Assembly: GCA_005765155.1 (NCBI GenBank)
Contig: VCCP01000001.1
Location: 4,712,001 to 4,776,000 of the forward strand
Length of the DNA: 64,000 nucleotides
Source: Zelopaecilomyces penicillatus
Taxonomy: Eukaryota; Ascomycota; Sordariomycetes; Hypocreales; Pseudodiploosporaceae
Direction of reading: 5' to 3'
The position numbers and the translations under genes were made by a program. This document shows positions 55,327 to 64,000 of the stretch, in pieces. The notes under the pieces are model-generated. The model saw only the letters and a program-made list of their open reading frames with translations. It did no database searches and was not told the DNA's origin. Each line of letters starts with the position of its first letter. Positions within the stretch are counted from its first letter, which is position 1.

Positions 55327-56880
55327 TTAGTCGAAGGAGATCTTGGTACCGGAGAAGCCAGCGCCACCACCGCGGCCACCGCGACCTCCGCCACGGCCAC
55401 CACGACCACGATCGCCACCACGGCCACGGCCACCACCGCGTCCACCACCTCCTCGGCCGCCGAAGCCGCCGCCGCCTCGTCCACCGAAGCCGCCACCACC
55501 GCCGTCACGCTGAGGACGAGCACTGGCAAAGTCAAGTCGCACGCAACGTGACGTTCGGCCTTCGCCGATGGGAGCACCGTTAAGGGCTTCAAACACCGCC
55601 TTGGCATCATCAATAGAATTGAAGGTGACATAGCCAAAGCCCTTCAGGTTACCACTGTCACTACTCAAGAGTTAGTAAATGTCTTCGCTATTCCAACGAA
55701 CTCGTCAAACTTACGGATCAGTGGGCAGTCGAACGCCTGCGACAGGCTTCACCTCGTTGAAGAAGTCGCTGACAGAGTTCTGATCAACGTCGAATGGCAA
55801 GTTGCCAACAAAGAGTGTGTCGCTGGGAGGGCTGACAGTGTCACCGTGCTTTGAGGCACGATCAGCAGCCCGGGCCTGGGGAGTGGCATCGGTAGGGCGG
55901 GAGTTGGCATAGTCAAGGTTGAGAGCACGGCCGTCAATCTCCTTGCCTTGCATGGCCTCATAAGCCTTGGTGGCTGACTCATTATCCTCGAAGTCGACAT
56001 ATCCAAAACCACGGCTTCGGCCAGTTGCCTTGTCTGAGACAACACGGGCGTTGACGAGGCCATCAAACTGCTTAAAAGCTTCGAAAAGAGCGTTGTCATC
56101 AGTGCCCCAGCTCAAGCTGCCAGCAAACAGAGTGGCAGCATCATTCTTAGCCTTCTTGGGCGCACTATCAATCTCCTCATCGGCCTTGCGCTTCTTGGAT
56201 TCAGGTGCAGCCGGCTTCTCCTCAGCCTCAGACTCAGAAGAGTCAGAGTCAGAGTCAGAGTCAGAGTCGTCACTGGAGTCGGATTTCTCGGCAGCCTTTT
56301 CAACCTGTCATGCCCATCATTAGTTTTATGCATCCTCGGCTTTATAACAAAAGTAACTGACCTTGGCACCACCCTCCTTCTCATCCTCGCTCTCGCTGTC
56401 AGAGTCTGAATCGGAATCAGAAGACTTGGCGGCGGAAGCCTTGGCACCGTTGGCCTTGGGCTTAGCTTCCTCCTCAGATTCACTCTCAGAATCGGAGTCG
56501 GAGTCAGACTCGGAGTCAGACTTGGCAGCCTTTGCCTTTGCCTTGCCATTGGCAGCAGGCTTGGCAGCACCCTTCTTGGCCTTGGGGGCCGGCGCTTCAT
56601 CAGACTCGGAACCAGAAGAGCTGGCGGAATCATCTGAATCACTGCCGCTGCCGGACTCGGAGTCGTCTTCTTCCTCTGAAGAATCGTCAGACTCGGGCTC
56701 AACAACCTTCTTCTTCTTGGAGTCCTTCTCCTTCACGATCTTCTTGGCAGCAGCCTTGGCCAGCTCCTTGGACTTGGCCTTGGGAGTCTGGGAGGACTTG
56801 GTAACGCCGCCAGCCTTGACGCTGGAGATAGCAGGAGCAGGCTGAGCCTTCTTGCTCTCCTTGGTCTTTGACTTGGCCAT
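55327..56880 (-). CDS. NSR1: Nucleolin homologue (Nsr1/Gar2)
   Basis: Nucleolar RNA-binding protein for pre-rRNA processing and small-subunit assembly. Minus-strand exons 56880..56362, 56304..55715, 55660..55327 give 480 aa. The N-terminal 225 residues alternate Lys/Ala-rich and Ser/Asp/Glu-rich blocks (SDSESDSDSDSESESEEE), typical casein-kinase-II-rich nucleolin tails. RRM1, about 230-305, starts ATLFAGSLSWGTDDNAL with RNP1 RGFGYVDF. RRM2, about 330-415, starts DTLFVGNLPFDVDQ with RNP1 KGFGYVTF. The C-terminal GAR domain is RGG-rich (FGGRGGGGFGGRG) and ends GTKISFD. Both introns are short (57 and 54 nt). Two RRMs plus GAR matches Gar2/Nsr1, not the four-RRM animal nucleolin. Confidence 0.95.
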
Positions 56881-57349
56881 CGCGAGAGATGTGTGGGGTG
56901 ATTGAGCGAAGAGTATTCAAGGCAAGACAGGAAGAGGGAATGTGTATGAAGAAAAATGCGCGTGCTTTGGGGTTTCAGATGGGTGAAAAGTTCAGAGAGA
57001 AGAGAGAGAGACAGCCTTGTATAATAAAGGATTTTTGCTGGAGGCTGGGACCCTCCAAAACTTTCCTGCGCATAACAGAATTTTTTTTCTTTCCGCCGGT
57101 CAAAAGGTGGGGCATCTGAAAGCGGTGAGAGGTTTTGGCGGTACGTACCTCTCACCAGCCTTGCATTCACAAGTACCAAAGTACCAAAGCTCTCTGCCTG
57201 AGGCTCTAATTTACAGATTGAAAGTTGAATGAGTATCATGATAATCAATCCTCAAGCCATATCTAGATGCCCTTGAAGCCTCAGCTTCGACCATTTACCT
57301 CGATCGACAATCCCAGGCCAAAGACAACGAGGTTGACCTGCTCGCCATC
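56881..57349. promoter_or_regulatory. Divergent promoter region of nsr1 and the complex I subunit gene
   Basis: A 469-bp spacer between two divergent starts. CT-rich on the coding strand of each leader. No other feature. Confidence 0.55.
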
Positions 57350-57790
57350 ATGCCGACTCCCGAGTCCGAGCTTTTCAAGAGCCAAAAGCCCTCTGTGGCC
57401 CCCACCTTCAATGGTGTTGACTTTGACGACACCAAGGCCTTCAAGGCCGCTGAGGATGCCATCATTCGTGAGCAATGGGTTGGCGCCATGAAAACACGAA
57501 TTGTCGGCGAAGAATTGGGGAAATGTTACACGCGAGAGGGTGTCAATCACCTGGAGAACTGCGGTCAATTGAGAGGTGAGCCTTTGCAGGTAATTATGTT
57601 GCGCCTGACTTAATTGCTCACTCGTTTCCCAATAGAAAAATACCTGCAGCTATTGGCAGCGAATAAAATCAAGGGAACCAAGTTCATTCAGCAAAATTAT
57701 ATCGATAGGAAGGAGGAGGAAATTGACCTGGAGGCCAAGGTGCACACAAGCCAGAAGATTGCTAAGCTCAACCAGGGCAGGTTCTCATGA
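57350..57790 (+). CDS. Complex I 12-kDa subunit (NDUFB10/PDSW type)
   Basis: Accessory subunit of mitochondrial NADH:ubiquinone oxidoreductase, membrane arm, intermembrane-space side. Exons 57350..57575 and 57636..57790 give 126 aa. The N-terminal MPTPESELF and FNGVDFDDTKAFKAAEDAIIREQWV are followed by the Cys-bearing core GEELGKCYTREGVNHLENCGQLREKYL. The CX(12-13)C spacing in this core resembles twin-cysteine accessory subunits. A charged helical end follows. No cleavable presequence is apparent, as expected for an intermembrane-space protein. The closest remembered match is the 12-kDa subunit of Neurospora complex I. The 60-nt intron restores LREKYL across the junction. Divergent from nsr1. 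Confidence 0.82.
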
Positions 57791-58291
57791 GGCAGGGTCT
57801 GGATTGTTTGAGAGGTACTGCCAGATCTGGGGGCTCATGAGGATATGCGCAGAACATTCCTGATGGATCCGATATTCGTTTCCCCCAGAAGGGGTCATTT
57901 TCAGCGCGGAATAGAGTTGATAGCATGGGATCAAAGGCTGTGTGTGGCCTGATAGAAAGTGTCACGTCAATGCTGTACTAGTGTGTATACCAGGAAATTA
58001 CGGAATGAAACCTTGAATGCAATTTAAATCTACAGGTAAAGACGATAAATCTTTGGTTAAAATATTCATGAATTCTTTCCGTAATTTTGCACAGGCTTGG
58101 TTGGCCATTTGAGCTGGAGAGTTGTTACGAGGCTGAAGACAAGGTCCCACCCCAAGCTCTCATTGGTTATCTCCACACTATAGCCAACACCTCCCAAAAT
58201 TTCTCCCCATTTCACTGTGAACAGTAGCCATCTCTTTGGAGCCTCGTCCAACCACGTCAAGTCCTTCGTACGTAGACGGCATCATCACACA
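57791..58291. other. Intergenic region between complex I subunit and mL54 genes
   Basis: 3' flank and short promoter. No additional feature recognised. Confidence 0.5.
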
Positions 58292-58935
58292 ATGTTCTGC
58301 ACACGGTGTCTCCGCACCGCTGTCACGCGGCGTCAACTCCCTCTTTCCAGGACATTCTCAATCTCCACACGAGTCTTTTCAGCGGAACCGAAGCTCTCGA
58401 CACCTTTGAGCCAGGCTGGTGATGCGCCTACCCAAGCGCCTACATCCCGATCCATTTGCCCCGAGGGCACTGTCCTCAATGGCTTAAACTTCACTAAGGG
58501 CGGACAAGATCCCGTGGCGTTGAAAGATGAAGAATACCCCGAGTGGCTATGGTCATGCTTGGATGTGATGAAGAAGAGCTCTGATGCTGCGGACGAGAGC
58601 TTGGGCGATGAATTTTGTACGTTAACGGATTACACTTTGCTTCACAGCTCAGCTGTTCCTTTACCCCGTACTCGTGCTAACTCGTGATCCGCGCAGCGAA
58701 ATCAAAGAAGCAGCGACGATTAGCAGCCAAGCGCTTGAAAGCACTCGAGGGCAACCCCGAGGCACTTGCTGCCAAGATCCCCCTGCAGCATCAATCGATC
58801 AATTTGCCTGGCCAAGAGAATAGCACTGTCTTGGAAAACATTGCGGCTGCGGACAAGCGAGAGGAGCTAAGAAAGGCGATGCGAAAGGAAAGAAAGGCCA
58901 AGATCAAGGAATCCAATTACCTGAAGTCGATGTAA
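58292..58935 (+). CDS. MRPL37: Mitochondrial large-subunit ribosomal protein mL54 (Mrpl37 family)
   Basis: Exons 58292..58616 and 58697..58935 give 187 aa. The first 40 residues (MFCTRCLRTAVTRRQLPLSRTF...) are Arg/Ser/Thr-rich without acids, a mitochondrial presequence. The mL54 core is recognisable: ICPEGTVLNGLNFTKGGQDPVALKDEEYPEWLWSCLD, in which G-x-x-P-x-A-x-x-D-x-E-Y-P-x-W-L-W is the family signature. It continues as KKSKKQRRLAAKRLKAL-type basic helix after splicing. The C-terminus is a charged helix (EELRKAMRKERKAKIKESNYLKSM). The intron (80 nt) has a GTACGT donor and a GCGCAG acceptor and joins DEF to SKSKKQ. A nuclear gene for a mitoribosome protein. An alternative upstream ATG at 58217 is not needed. 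Confidence 0.88.
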
Positions 58936-59380
58936 GGATGGGGAACTCTTCAACATTGCGCGTTTGTATAGTACCGATGGGGGAAGCACACCCTCCACTT
59001 GTAACATATCATGCCCGTGGCATCAAGGAGCGATATATACTATCTTTCGATACAACGAACAATTGTGATGAAATGATTTGTGAATGATATCGTTTTGGTT
59101 TTATGTTGAATGCGCCTTCTTGGATGCATATTGTCATTGATCTTAACAGAAAGAAGAAAAATGGGTTCCTGATTCATCTATTCCCACTCAAATCTCAATC
59201 TAGAAGTAGTTTGTAATGATATAATGGCCTCTCGGTAGGGTTACTCTATCAAATACTAGCTAGGCGAAGCGTAGTATGGTATTCATTATATTGGATTCAA
59301 TTCATCAACTGTAGAGTTATAGTCCCGGTAGCTGATACAATGCATGAGCTCCTAGCTTACATGATCCAATGAATTCAGGT
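58936..59380. other. Convergent intergenic region between mL54 and verprolin
   Basis: AT-rich 3' flanks of both genes. Nothing else recognised. Confidence 0.5.
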
Positions 59381-60628
59381 TCATAACGCGCTGAGGTCCA
59401 AGGGTACACTGCTCCCTCTTCCAGCCCTATACTTCCTGGGACCACCGATGAAATCCCTCGGCTTGGGGAGTAGTCCCTCATCTTTGTAAGTCCACCTAGA
59501 CTCCGTGATCACTATACGACCCCCGATACTAGGGCTAGGAGACTGTGTCCCTGCTCGTGGACTTGGACTAGGTGAGGAAGCTCCATTCGTGGCTAATGTG
59601 AATGAGCTGGGATCAAGCATTGTTTGGCGAAGAGAACCCCCACGGGATCGCGAAGTTGGTGGAGGGGGAGGAGAGGGTAAAGCATTCGGTGGAGGGGGAG
59701 GTGGAGGCGGGGAGGGAGCAGCCCCAGGAGGTGGAGGAGGTGCCTGCAAGCGTGGAACAGGTGAGACGCTTGGTCGTGGCGGAGCTGCAGACGGAGGGGG
59801 CGGCGGCGGCGCTGCCGGAGCCGGAGCGGAAGATGGTAGAGGTGGAGGTGCCGAGTGGATGGGAGCTGAGAAAGATGGTGGTGGCGGCGGTGGGGGGGCC
59901 GGCGCAGACGGCGCAGGGGTTGTTGCTCCGGACGGCTTTCGAGATGTTGGAAGAGGAGGTGGTTTCTTGCCAATCGGTGGCGGAGGTCCTCTGGTCTTCT
60001 TCGAATTGGACATACCGCCCAATGGCGAGGCAACCGGTCGGCCAGGGATGATCGGGGCAGCTCCGGAGGGAGGCCTGGGTGCTGAGAAGCTCGGAGGCTG
60101 AGGTGCTGAAGAAGTTGGCTCCCCAAGATCAGAAAGGTAAGTTGAGTCCATCGAAGCACCTGTATTGATGCCTCCACCCCTCTTCTTCAACTTTGGCATG
60201 CCTCCAGCAAACAACCCGGCTAGCTGAGGTGCGGAGTCGACCACTGAACTGGCTGCTGACCCTGCCCCATGATCGCTGTTGCTTCTCGCTCGATTGCCCC
60301 GAACCGGTGGAGCAAGTCCTCCGGGAACAGGCGGTGCACCACCAGGCGTTGGCCCTGCTGAAGAAGTAACCTTGCCAACAACTGGAGCGGAACGATCGTT
60401 CGTGACCGCCTTCTTAAGGGCCCTTCCCTTGCCGATATCAGCTAGCAAGGCATTCTGTAGTTCGCAACATTAGCTTCTGCAAATTCTTCTTGACTAGTAT
60501 CACTGGCGACGCACTCGGCCTCCTGCGTTTTGAGGGCGTGATGGCAAACCTCCAGGAGGAGGAGGTGGCGGTGGAGGAGCACCAGCACCTGGCGGCGGCG
60601 GAGGAGGCGGAGGGGGCGGAGGTGGCAT
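59381..60628 (-). CDS. VRP1: Verprolin (Vrp1/WIP homologue)
   Basis: Actin-regulatory scaffold at endocytic patches that binds WASP (Las17) and G-actin. Minus-strand exons 60628..60515 and 60454..59381 give 395 aa. It opens MPPPPPPPPPPP. The WH2 actin-binding motif directly follows the intron: NALLADIGKGRALKK, with the L-L-x-x-I...LKK pattern. The middle is rich in poly-Pro blocks for profilin and SH3 binding. The C-terminal ESRWTYKDEGLLPKPRDF matches the WASP-binding ESRF-like motif of WIP proteins. The intron (60 nt, GTGCGT donor, TACAG acceptor) joins GGR to NALL in phase. Long antisense frames over the Pro-rich part come from the CCx repeat and are not genes. Confidence 0.92.
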
Positions 60629-61595
60629 GATGAGGCCGATCTCCTGGATCCGTGCTGGGATTTCGCAGAGTGGCCTCGATGCCGATGGAGAACCAAAAGA
60701 GAGAGGGGCAAGAGGTCTCTATTTGCGTGAGGGCGAGGCGAGGCTCGAGTTGTCGTTGATCTTGGTGGGGAGTTGGGCGATGAGGTTGGCTGATGGTTGA
60801 CAAACTTGAATCTATGCCATGGACATAAGAGCAAGGTGTTGTAGGTGCCGAGAGGGGATGGTGCGGCACGCGAGGTGCGTCTGTGAAGGTTAGGCGTGAA
60901 TGTTGCGGTGATGTTTGTTCGGAGTTCGTAGCTCTTTATTGAAGGTTCGTCATCTGGCTGGCAATTGCTTGCGCCACTACCATTCCCAAAGCAAGGCAGT
61001 CAACGGCCTACAGAACAGCCTAGAACTACCTGACAAGGCGCCTAACAGCGCATGCGAATGCCCCACCTTGGCCATCCACTCTTTCTTCCACCCCACTGTA
61101 AGCGATGAATAGGTATTAATGCCAGCAAATTCATGCCCAACAAGGACAAATTGGCAAACACACTCGTGGAAGAAGATGATGAAAAGGCAATGCTTGACCC
61201 ATTGTAGTCTAACATGTTTAACGGCCTACAGGACGGGTTATAAGGGAATAATTGCCGCTAATGCATGAATGCCTCTGATAGGAAGCCTTAGCCCTGTGCC
61301 TGCAAGTAGCTTCTCAGGTGAGTCAAGGTCAGCATTCAGGTCTGTCTCGGTGCCCGGTGTGGGACCAATCAGCATCTCCGTAAAAGCATAACCCTGGCTG
61401 TGATTTTCCAACACCTTTCTTATCTTATGCTGGTTGAACCACGCAACTCTCAACATTGGTAAAACTTCCCCTTGTCAGAGGGTTCAATTGCCGTACGGTC
61501 CTTTCCGCCAGAGAGCTTCAGCCCCTCTCTGATGAGCGCCTCCCGTTCTCGAATTCAAACCCGACACTCCCACCGAACCAGCAGAAAAGGCAGAG
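60629..61595. promoter_or_regulatory. Divergent region upstream of verprolin and the mitochondrial protein gene
   Basis: 967 bp between divergent starts, carrying leaders for both genes. The frames inside are short and unsupported. Confidence 0.5.
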
Positions 61596-62843
61596 ATGGC
61601 ACGCGCGAATCCTCGGCAGATTGGCTTCATCTGCCAATCATGTGCCCTACTACCGACACAGCTAGCTAAGCAGTCTTTAGCTGTCCGTGCGATAGCATCA
61701 GGAGCTCAACGACTGGGAAGAAACTCGGCTTGGAAACCGGCGGCCGCCAGATGGGTGGGAACCATTTCTTCAGCAGCGCCTGTAGAACCAGAGCCAGAGA
61801 CCAGGGCATCAACATCGTCGGTCGTACCGCAGCAAATATCTGATCCAGCCAAACTGGCCACAGTAGCAGAAGACAGCTGTAACAAGTTTCTCTCAGTCGA
61901 TGGAATCCCAGCAAGGCAATTGACCACCGCGGCGTTGCAATCATGCCTGCGAGCAGCCGCCGCACTACATCCGCAGATGAAGAGGGCCGAGGCGCAATCA
62001 AAAGCTTCTGCCTCAAAACTCGTCGCGCTCGGTGCTGAGAGGACTGGAGCAAGACTACCGATAGACGCCAAGCTTCAGGAGGCGATTGGCCGGATTTCGC
62101 ATGCGGCTTATACCATCATCACACATCCTAACGTGGAAATGACACCTCAGTTCCTTGAGCTTTATATTCACACTCAGGCTCAGCTCGGCCGACCCGAATC
62201 GCTACCCTCTGTACTGGAACTTTACGCAAGCAAGCGCAAACCCGTGGTCAAGAATGGGGAGATCCAATATGTCGCCCCGAATGTCAACTCTGCCGCGAGA
62301 GCCATCGAAGTTGGCGTCGCCGACCTAGCATTGCAAACAGCCATCGACGCCAAACATCTAGATTCTGCACTTGGCATTATCGAAGCCTCTTACTGCGTGC
62401 CAGCCTTTAGACGCCAGAAGCTGATTAAACACGGCTCAGCTCCGGCTATGGGCCTCGCAACACTCCCCTTTGGCATATTTGGCCTCTCTACCGCCTACGC
62501 AGCCTACTGGCAAAACACCATGGACATCACAACAGCCACGGGCATTGGCGTCGCAGGTATCTCGGGCTACTTCTTCGTGGTGGGCTCTCTCGGCATCATT
62601 GCCAAGCTCAGCAACAAAGACCAGATGAAGCGAGTCACGTGGACGCCAGGCACGCCGTTGCGATACCGATGGCTACGGGAGGAAGAGAGAGCTGCGCTGG
62701 ATAAGGTTGCTTGCGCGTGGGGCTTCAAGGAACCTTGGAGGCACGGCGAAGAGACGGGCCCCGAATGGGAGGGGCTGAAGGAGTATATGGGTTACAGGCA
62801 GATGCTGCTGGATCGGGTTGAGTTCATGGATGGCATGAGCTGA
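61596..62843 (+). CDS. Unrecognised mitochondrial membrane protein with helical repeats
   Basis: A single 415-aa frame. The N-terminal 60 residues are Arg/Ala/Ser-rich with few acids, suggesting a mitochondrial presequence. Residues about 80-270 are all-helical by eye, with repeat-like A/L spacing (AALQSCLRAAAALHPQ, FLELYIHTQAQLGRPESLPSVLELYASK, ALQTAIDAKHLDSALGIIEASY), reminiscent of PPR/TPR helical hairpins but not assignable. Two hydrophobic segments follow at about 285-305 and 311-335 (LATLPFGIFGLSTAYAAYW, then GIGVAGISGYFFVVGSLGIIAKL). A conserved-looking C-terminus ends WLREEERAALDKVACAWGFKEPW and YMGYRQMLLDRVEFMDGM. I cannot name the family. An inner-membrane protein with a soluble repeat domain is the best reading. 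Confidence 0.7.
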   Translation: MARANPRQIGFICQSCALLPTQLAKQSLAVRAIASGAQRLGRNSAWKPAAARWVGTISSAAPVEPEPETRASTSSVVPQQISDPAKLATVAEDSCNKFLSVDGIPARQLTTAALQSCLRAAAALHPQMKRAEAQSKASASKLVALGAERTGARLPIDAKLQEAIGRISHAAYTIITHPNVEMTPQFLELYIHTQAQLGRPESLPSVLELYASKRKPVVKNGEIQYVAPNVNSAARAIEVGVADLALQTAIDAKHLDSALGIIEASYCVPAFRRQKLIKHGSAPAMGLATLPFGIFGLSTAYAAYWQNTMDITTATGIGVAGISGYFFVVGSLGIIAKLSNKDQMKRVTWTPGTPLRYRWLREEERAALDKVACAWGFKEPWRHGEETGPEWEGLKEYMGYRQMLLDRVEFMDGMS

Positions 62844-63172
62844 TTGCTCTCCCCAAAAGCCATAGAGCTCCTTGTTCTGTTACAATTATAATCTCTTGTC
62901 TAACTGGCTGTAGCAATAAGATTCCTATACCTCTGGGCCGTCTTTGTGTCGATGCGCCATTCGTCCTTGTTCTTTTGTTTTCTTCATTTAAGGTTTTCAA
63001 TGCACCACTGTTGAACTCAAAAAAATTCCAGACAAGCGTTTTCGGAATGAAGGTGCTCCATAGCTATAAAGCCATGCCCAAGGTTTTTATCCTGTTTGAC
63101 ATCTCTCTACGAAGGAACTAAGAAAAAAGAAAGGAGTGAACTGAACAAAATTCCATACAACCAGACGCCATC
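62844..63172. other. Intergenic region before the MFS transporter
   Basis: 3' flank and short promoter. Nothing else recognised. Confidence 0.5.
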
Positions 63173-63694
63173 ATGGTTTCTAGACAGCCGCCCACCCTCG
63201 TTCAGGGGCCGCAGCGGAACCCTGACCCTATTGACTACCTGACCAGTGAGTTCAAAAATGTTGACCTAGAGATCGAAGCAGCATCTCCACCCGCGCAGCG
63301 CATCGTCATCGTCGATGACTTCTGCGTCGTGGGTCTGTCGGAAGAGGACGAGGCCTTTTACCGTGGCTTCTCGCCAGCCCAGCGGCGAAAAGTGCGCAAC
63401 AAGGTCGATCTCCGGCTCATGCCAGCGCTGTCGATCCTCTATCTGTTTGCGCAGCTTGACCGTGCAAATATTGGAAACGCAAAGATTGAGGGCATGAAGC
63501 AGGATATGCACCTGACGGATCATCAGTATAACATCGTGGTGGCTGTCTTCTTTATTCCCTATCTCTTGCTGGGTGAGTTGCGCACAAAGCTCTACCTTCT
63601 TGCCCCCCTGTCCCCCCCTTTTCCCCTTGATGATGGTTCAACGCTGGTTTAGAAGCTAGCCAGCTTGGTGTTGCCCTATAACTACTCAGTACTA

Positions 63695-63726
<32 letters not shown>

Positions 63727-64000
63727 ACAGAGGTTCCAAGTAACATGATTCTTAAAGGCCTTAAAAGACCTTCGATATATCTAGGAGCTTTGGTATTGTC
63801 CTGGGGAGTGGTCATGACATGCCACGGCTTTGCTCAAGATTTCAAGAGTATGCTTGTCATGCGGTTGCTCCTTGGTGTTACAGAGTGAGTCCTCACATTA
63901 ACCAATCCAGTTTTTTCTTTAAATTGTTCCCTCTTTTGTACAAAATGCTTACTATTCTCCTTTATCTTCGATAGAGCTGGTTTCTACCCAGGCACATTGT
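63173..64000 (+). CDS. MFS transporter, Dal5/anion:cation symporter family, 3'-truncated by the window
   Basis: Plasma-membrane permease family for allantoate, nicotinate and other organic anions in fungi. Exons visible: 63173..63572, 63731..63884, 63975..>64000. A polar N-terminal tail of about 75 residues precedes RRKVRNKVDLRLMPALSILYLFAQLDRANIGNAKIEGM, the characteristic first helix of Dal5-type proteins. The next helices run YNIVVAVFFIPYLLLEVPSNMILK and YLGALVLSWGVVMTCHGF, then MRLLLGVTEAGFYPG, which is the family's helix-4 signature. Both splice junctions restore the conserved LLEVPSN and GVTEAGF. Intron 1 (158 nt) contains a T25 run just before its acceptor. The substrate cannot be told from this portion. 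Confidence 0.9.
63702..63726 (+). repeat. T25 homopolymer in an intron of the MFS gene
   Basis: Twenty-five T's directly precede the ACAG acceptor at 63730 and would act as an extreme polypyrimidine tract. Length is likely variable or subject to sequencing error. Confidence 0.85.

Noticed and set aside
55029..55637. 202-aa minus-strand frame rich in Val/Ala
   Set aside because: Shadow frame of the nucleolin RGG repeat; the repeat keeps all frames open.
56363..56845. 160-aa plus-strand frame rich in Ser/Glu
   Set aside because: Antisense shadow of the Ser/Asp/Lys repeats of nucleolin.
59505..60101. 198-aa plus-strand Gly-rich frame
   Set aside because: Antisense of verprolin proline repeats (CCx read as GGx).
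1..64000. CRISPR arrays, insertion sequences, transposon ends, 5S rRNA, secondary-metabolite cluster
   Set aside because: Looked for and not seen; the gene content is conserved eukaryotic housekeeping genes.

Overview
The window is from a filamentous ascomycete. Genes have many short introns (mostly 53-120 nt) with GTATGT/GTAAGT-type donors, CTAAC-like branch sites and YAG acceptors. Coding is on both strands, intergenic spaces are long, and 5' leaders look pyrimidine-rich. The sterol 14-alpha-demethylase is of the CYP51B type seen in Sordariomycetes, and several fungus-only families occur (DUF3405, DUF3074, luciferase-like domain, Dal5-type MFS). A hypocrealean sordariomycete fits best; this is inference, not a species call.

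Layout. 1-10.8 kb: 3' part of dipeptidyl peptidase III (+), ribosomal protein eL6 (-), mitochondrial disaggregase Hsp78 (+), tRNA-Gln(CTG) (+), Arf1 GTPase (-), p24 cargo protein Emp24 (+). 11.4-22.9 kb: DUF3405 type II membrane protein (-), luciferase-like-domain membrane protein (+), Cus2/Tat-SF1 splicing factor (-), proteasomal ubiquitin receptor Rpn13 (-), GINS subunit Psf1 (+). 24.2-29.5 kb: Vsb1-type SulP-STAS-cNMP transporter (+) and an STK19-family protein (+). 29.5-34.6 kb is an ORF-poor gap. 34.6-44.5 kb: KipA/Kip2-type kinesin (+), GT23-like glycosyltransferase (+), TFIID subunit TAF7 (+). 45.2-56.9 kb, all minus: unrecognised coiled-coil protein, DUF3074 protein, CYP51B, a tail-anchored disordered protein with an Atg8-binding-like motif, and a nucleolin (Nsr1/Gar2). 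57.3-64 kb: complex I 12-kDa subunit (+), mitoribosomal mL54 (+), verprolin (-), unrecognised mitochondrial membrane protein (+), and the 5' part of a Dal5-family transporter (+).

Most genes are conserved housekeeping genes: translation, secretory traffic, splicing, proteasome, replication, transcription, ergosterol synthesis, mitochondria and actin. There is no sign of a biosynthetic cluster, transposon, CRISPR array or viral insert. The genes do not form one pathway; neighbours share divergent promoters (eL6/Hsp78, Arf1/Emp24, Rpn13/Psf1, Nsr1/complex I subunit). The most interesting candidate is the minus-strand gene at 51.6-52.9 kb. Removing a likely 57-nt in-frame intron creates an acidic W-x-x-V motif ahead of a C-terminal membrane anchor, the layout of a selective-autophagy receptor. 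A 9-nt microexon in the peptidase gene is the clearest gene-structure oddity.
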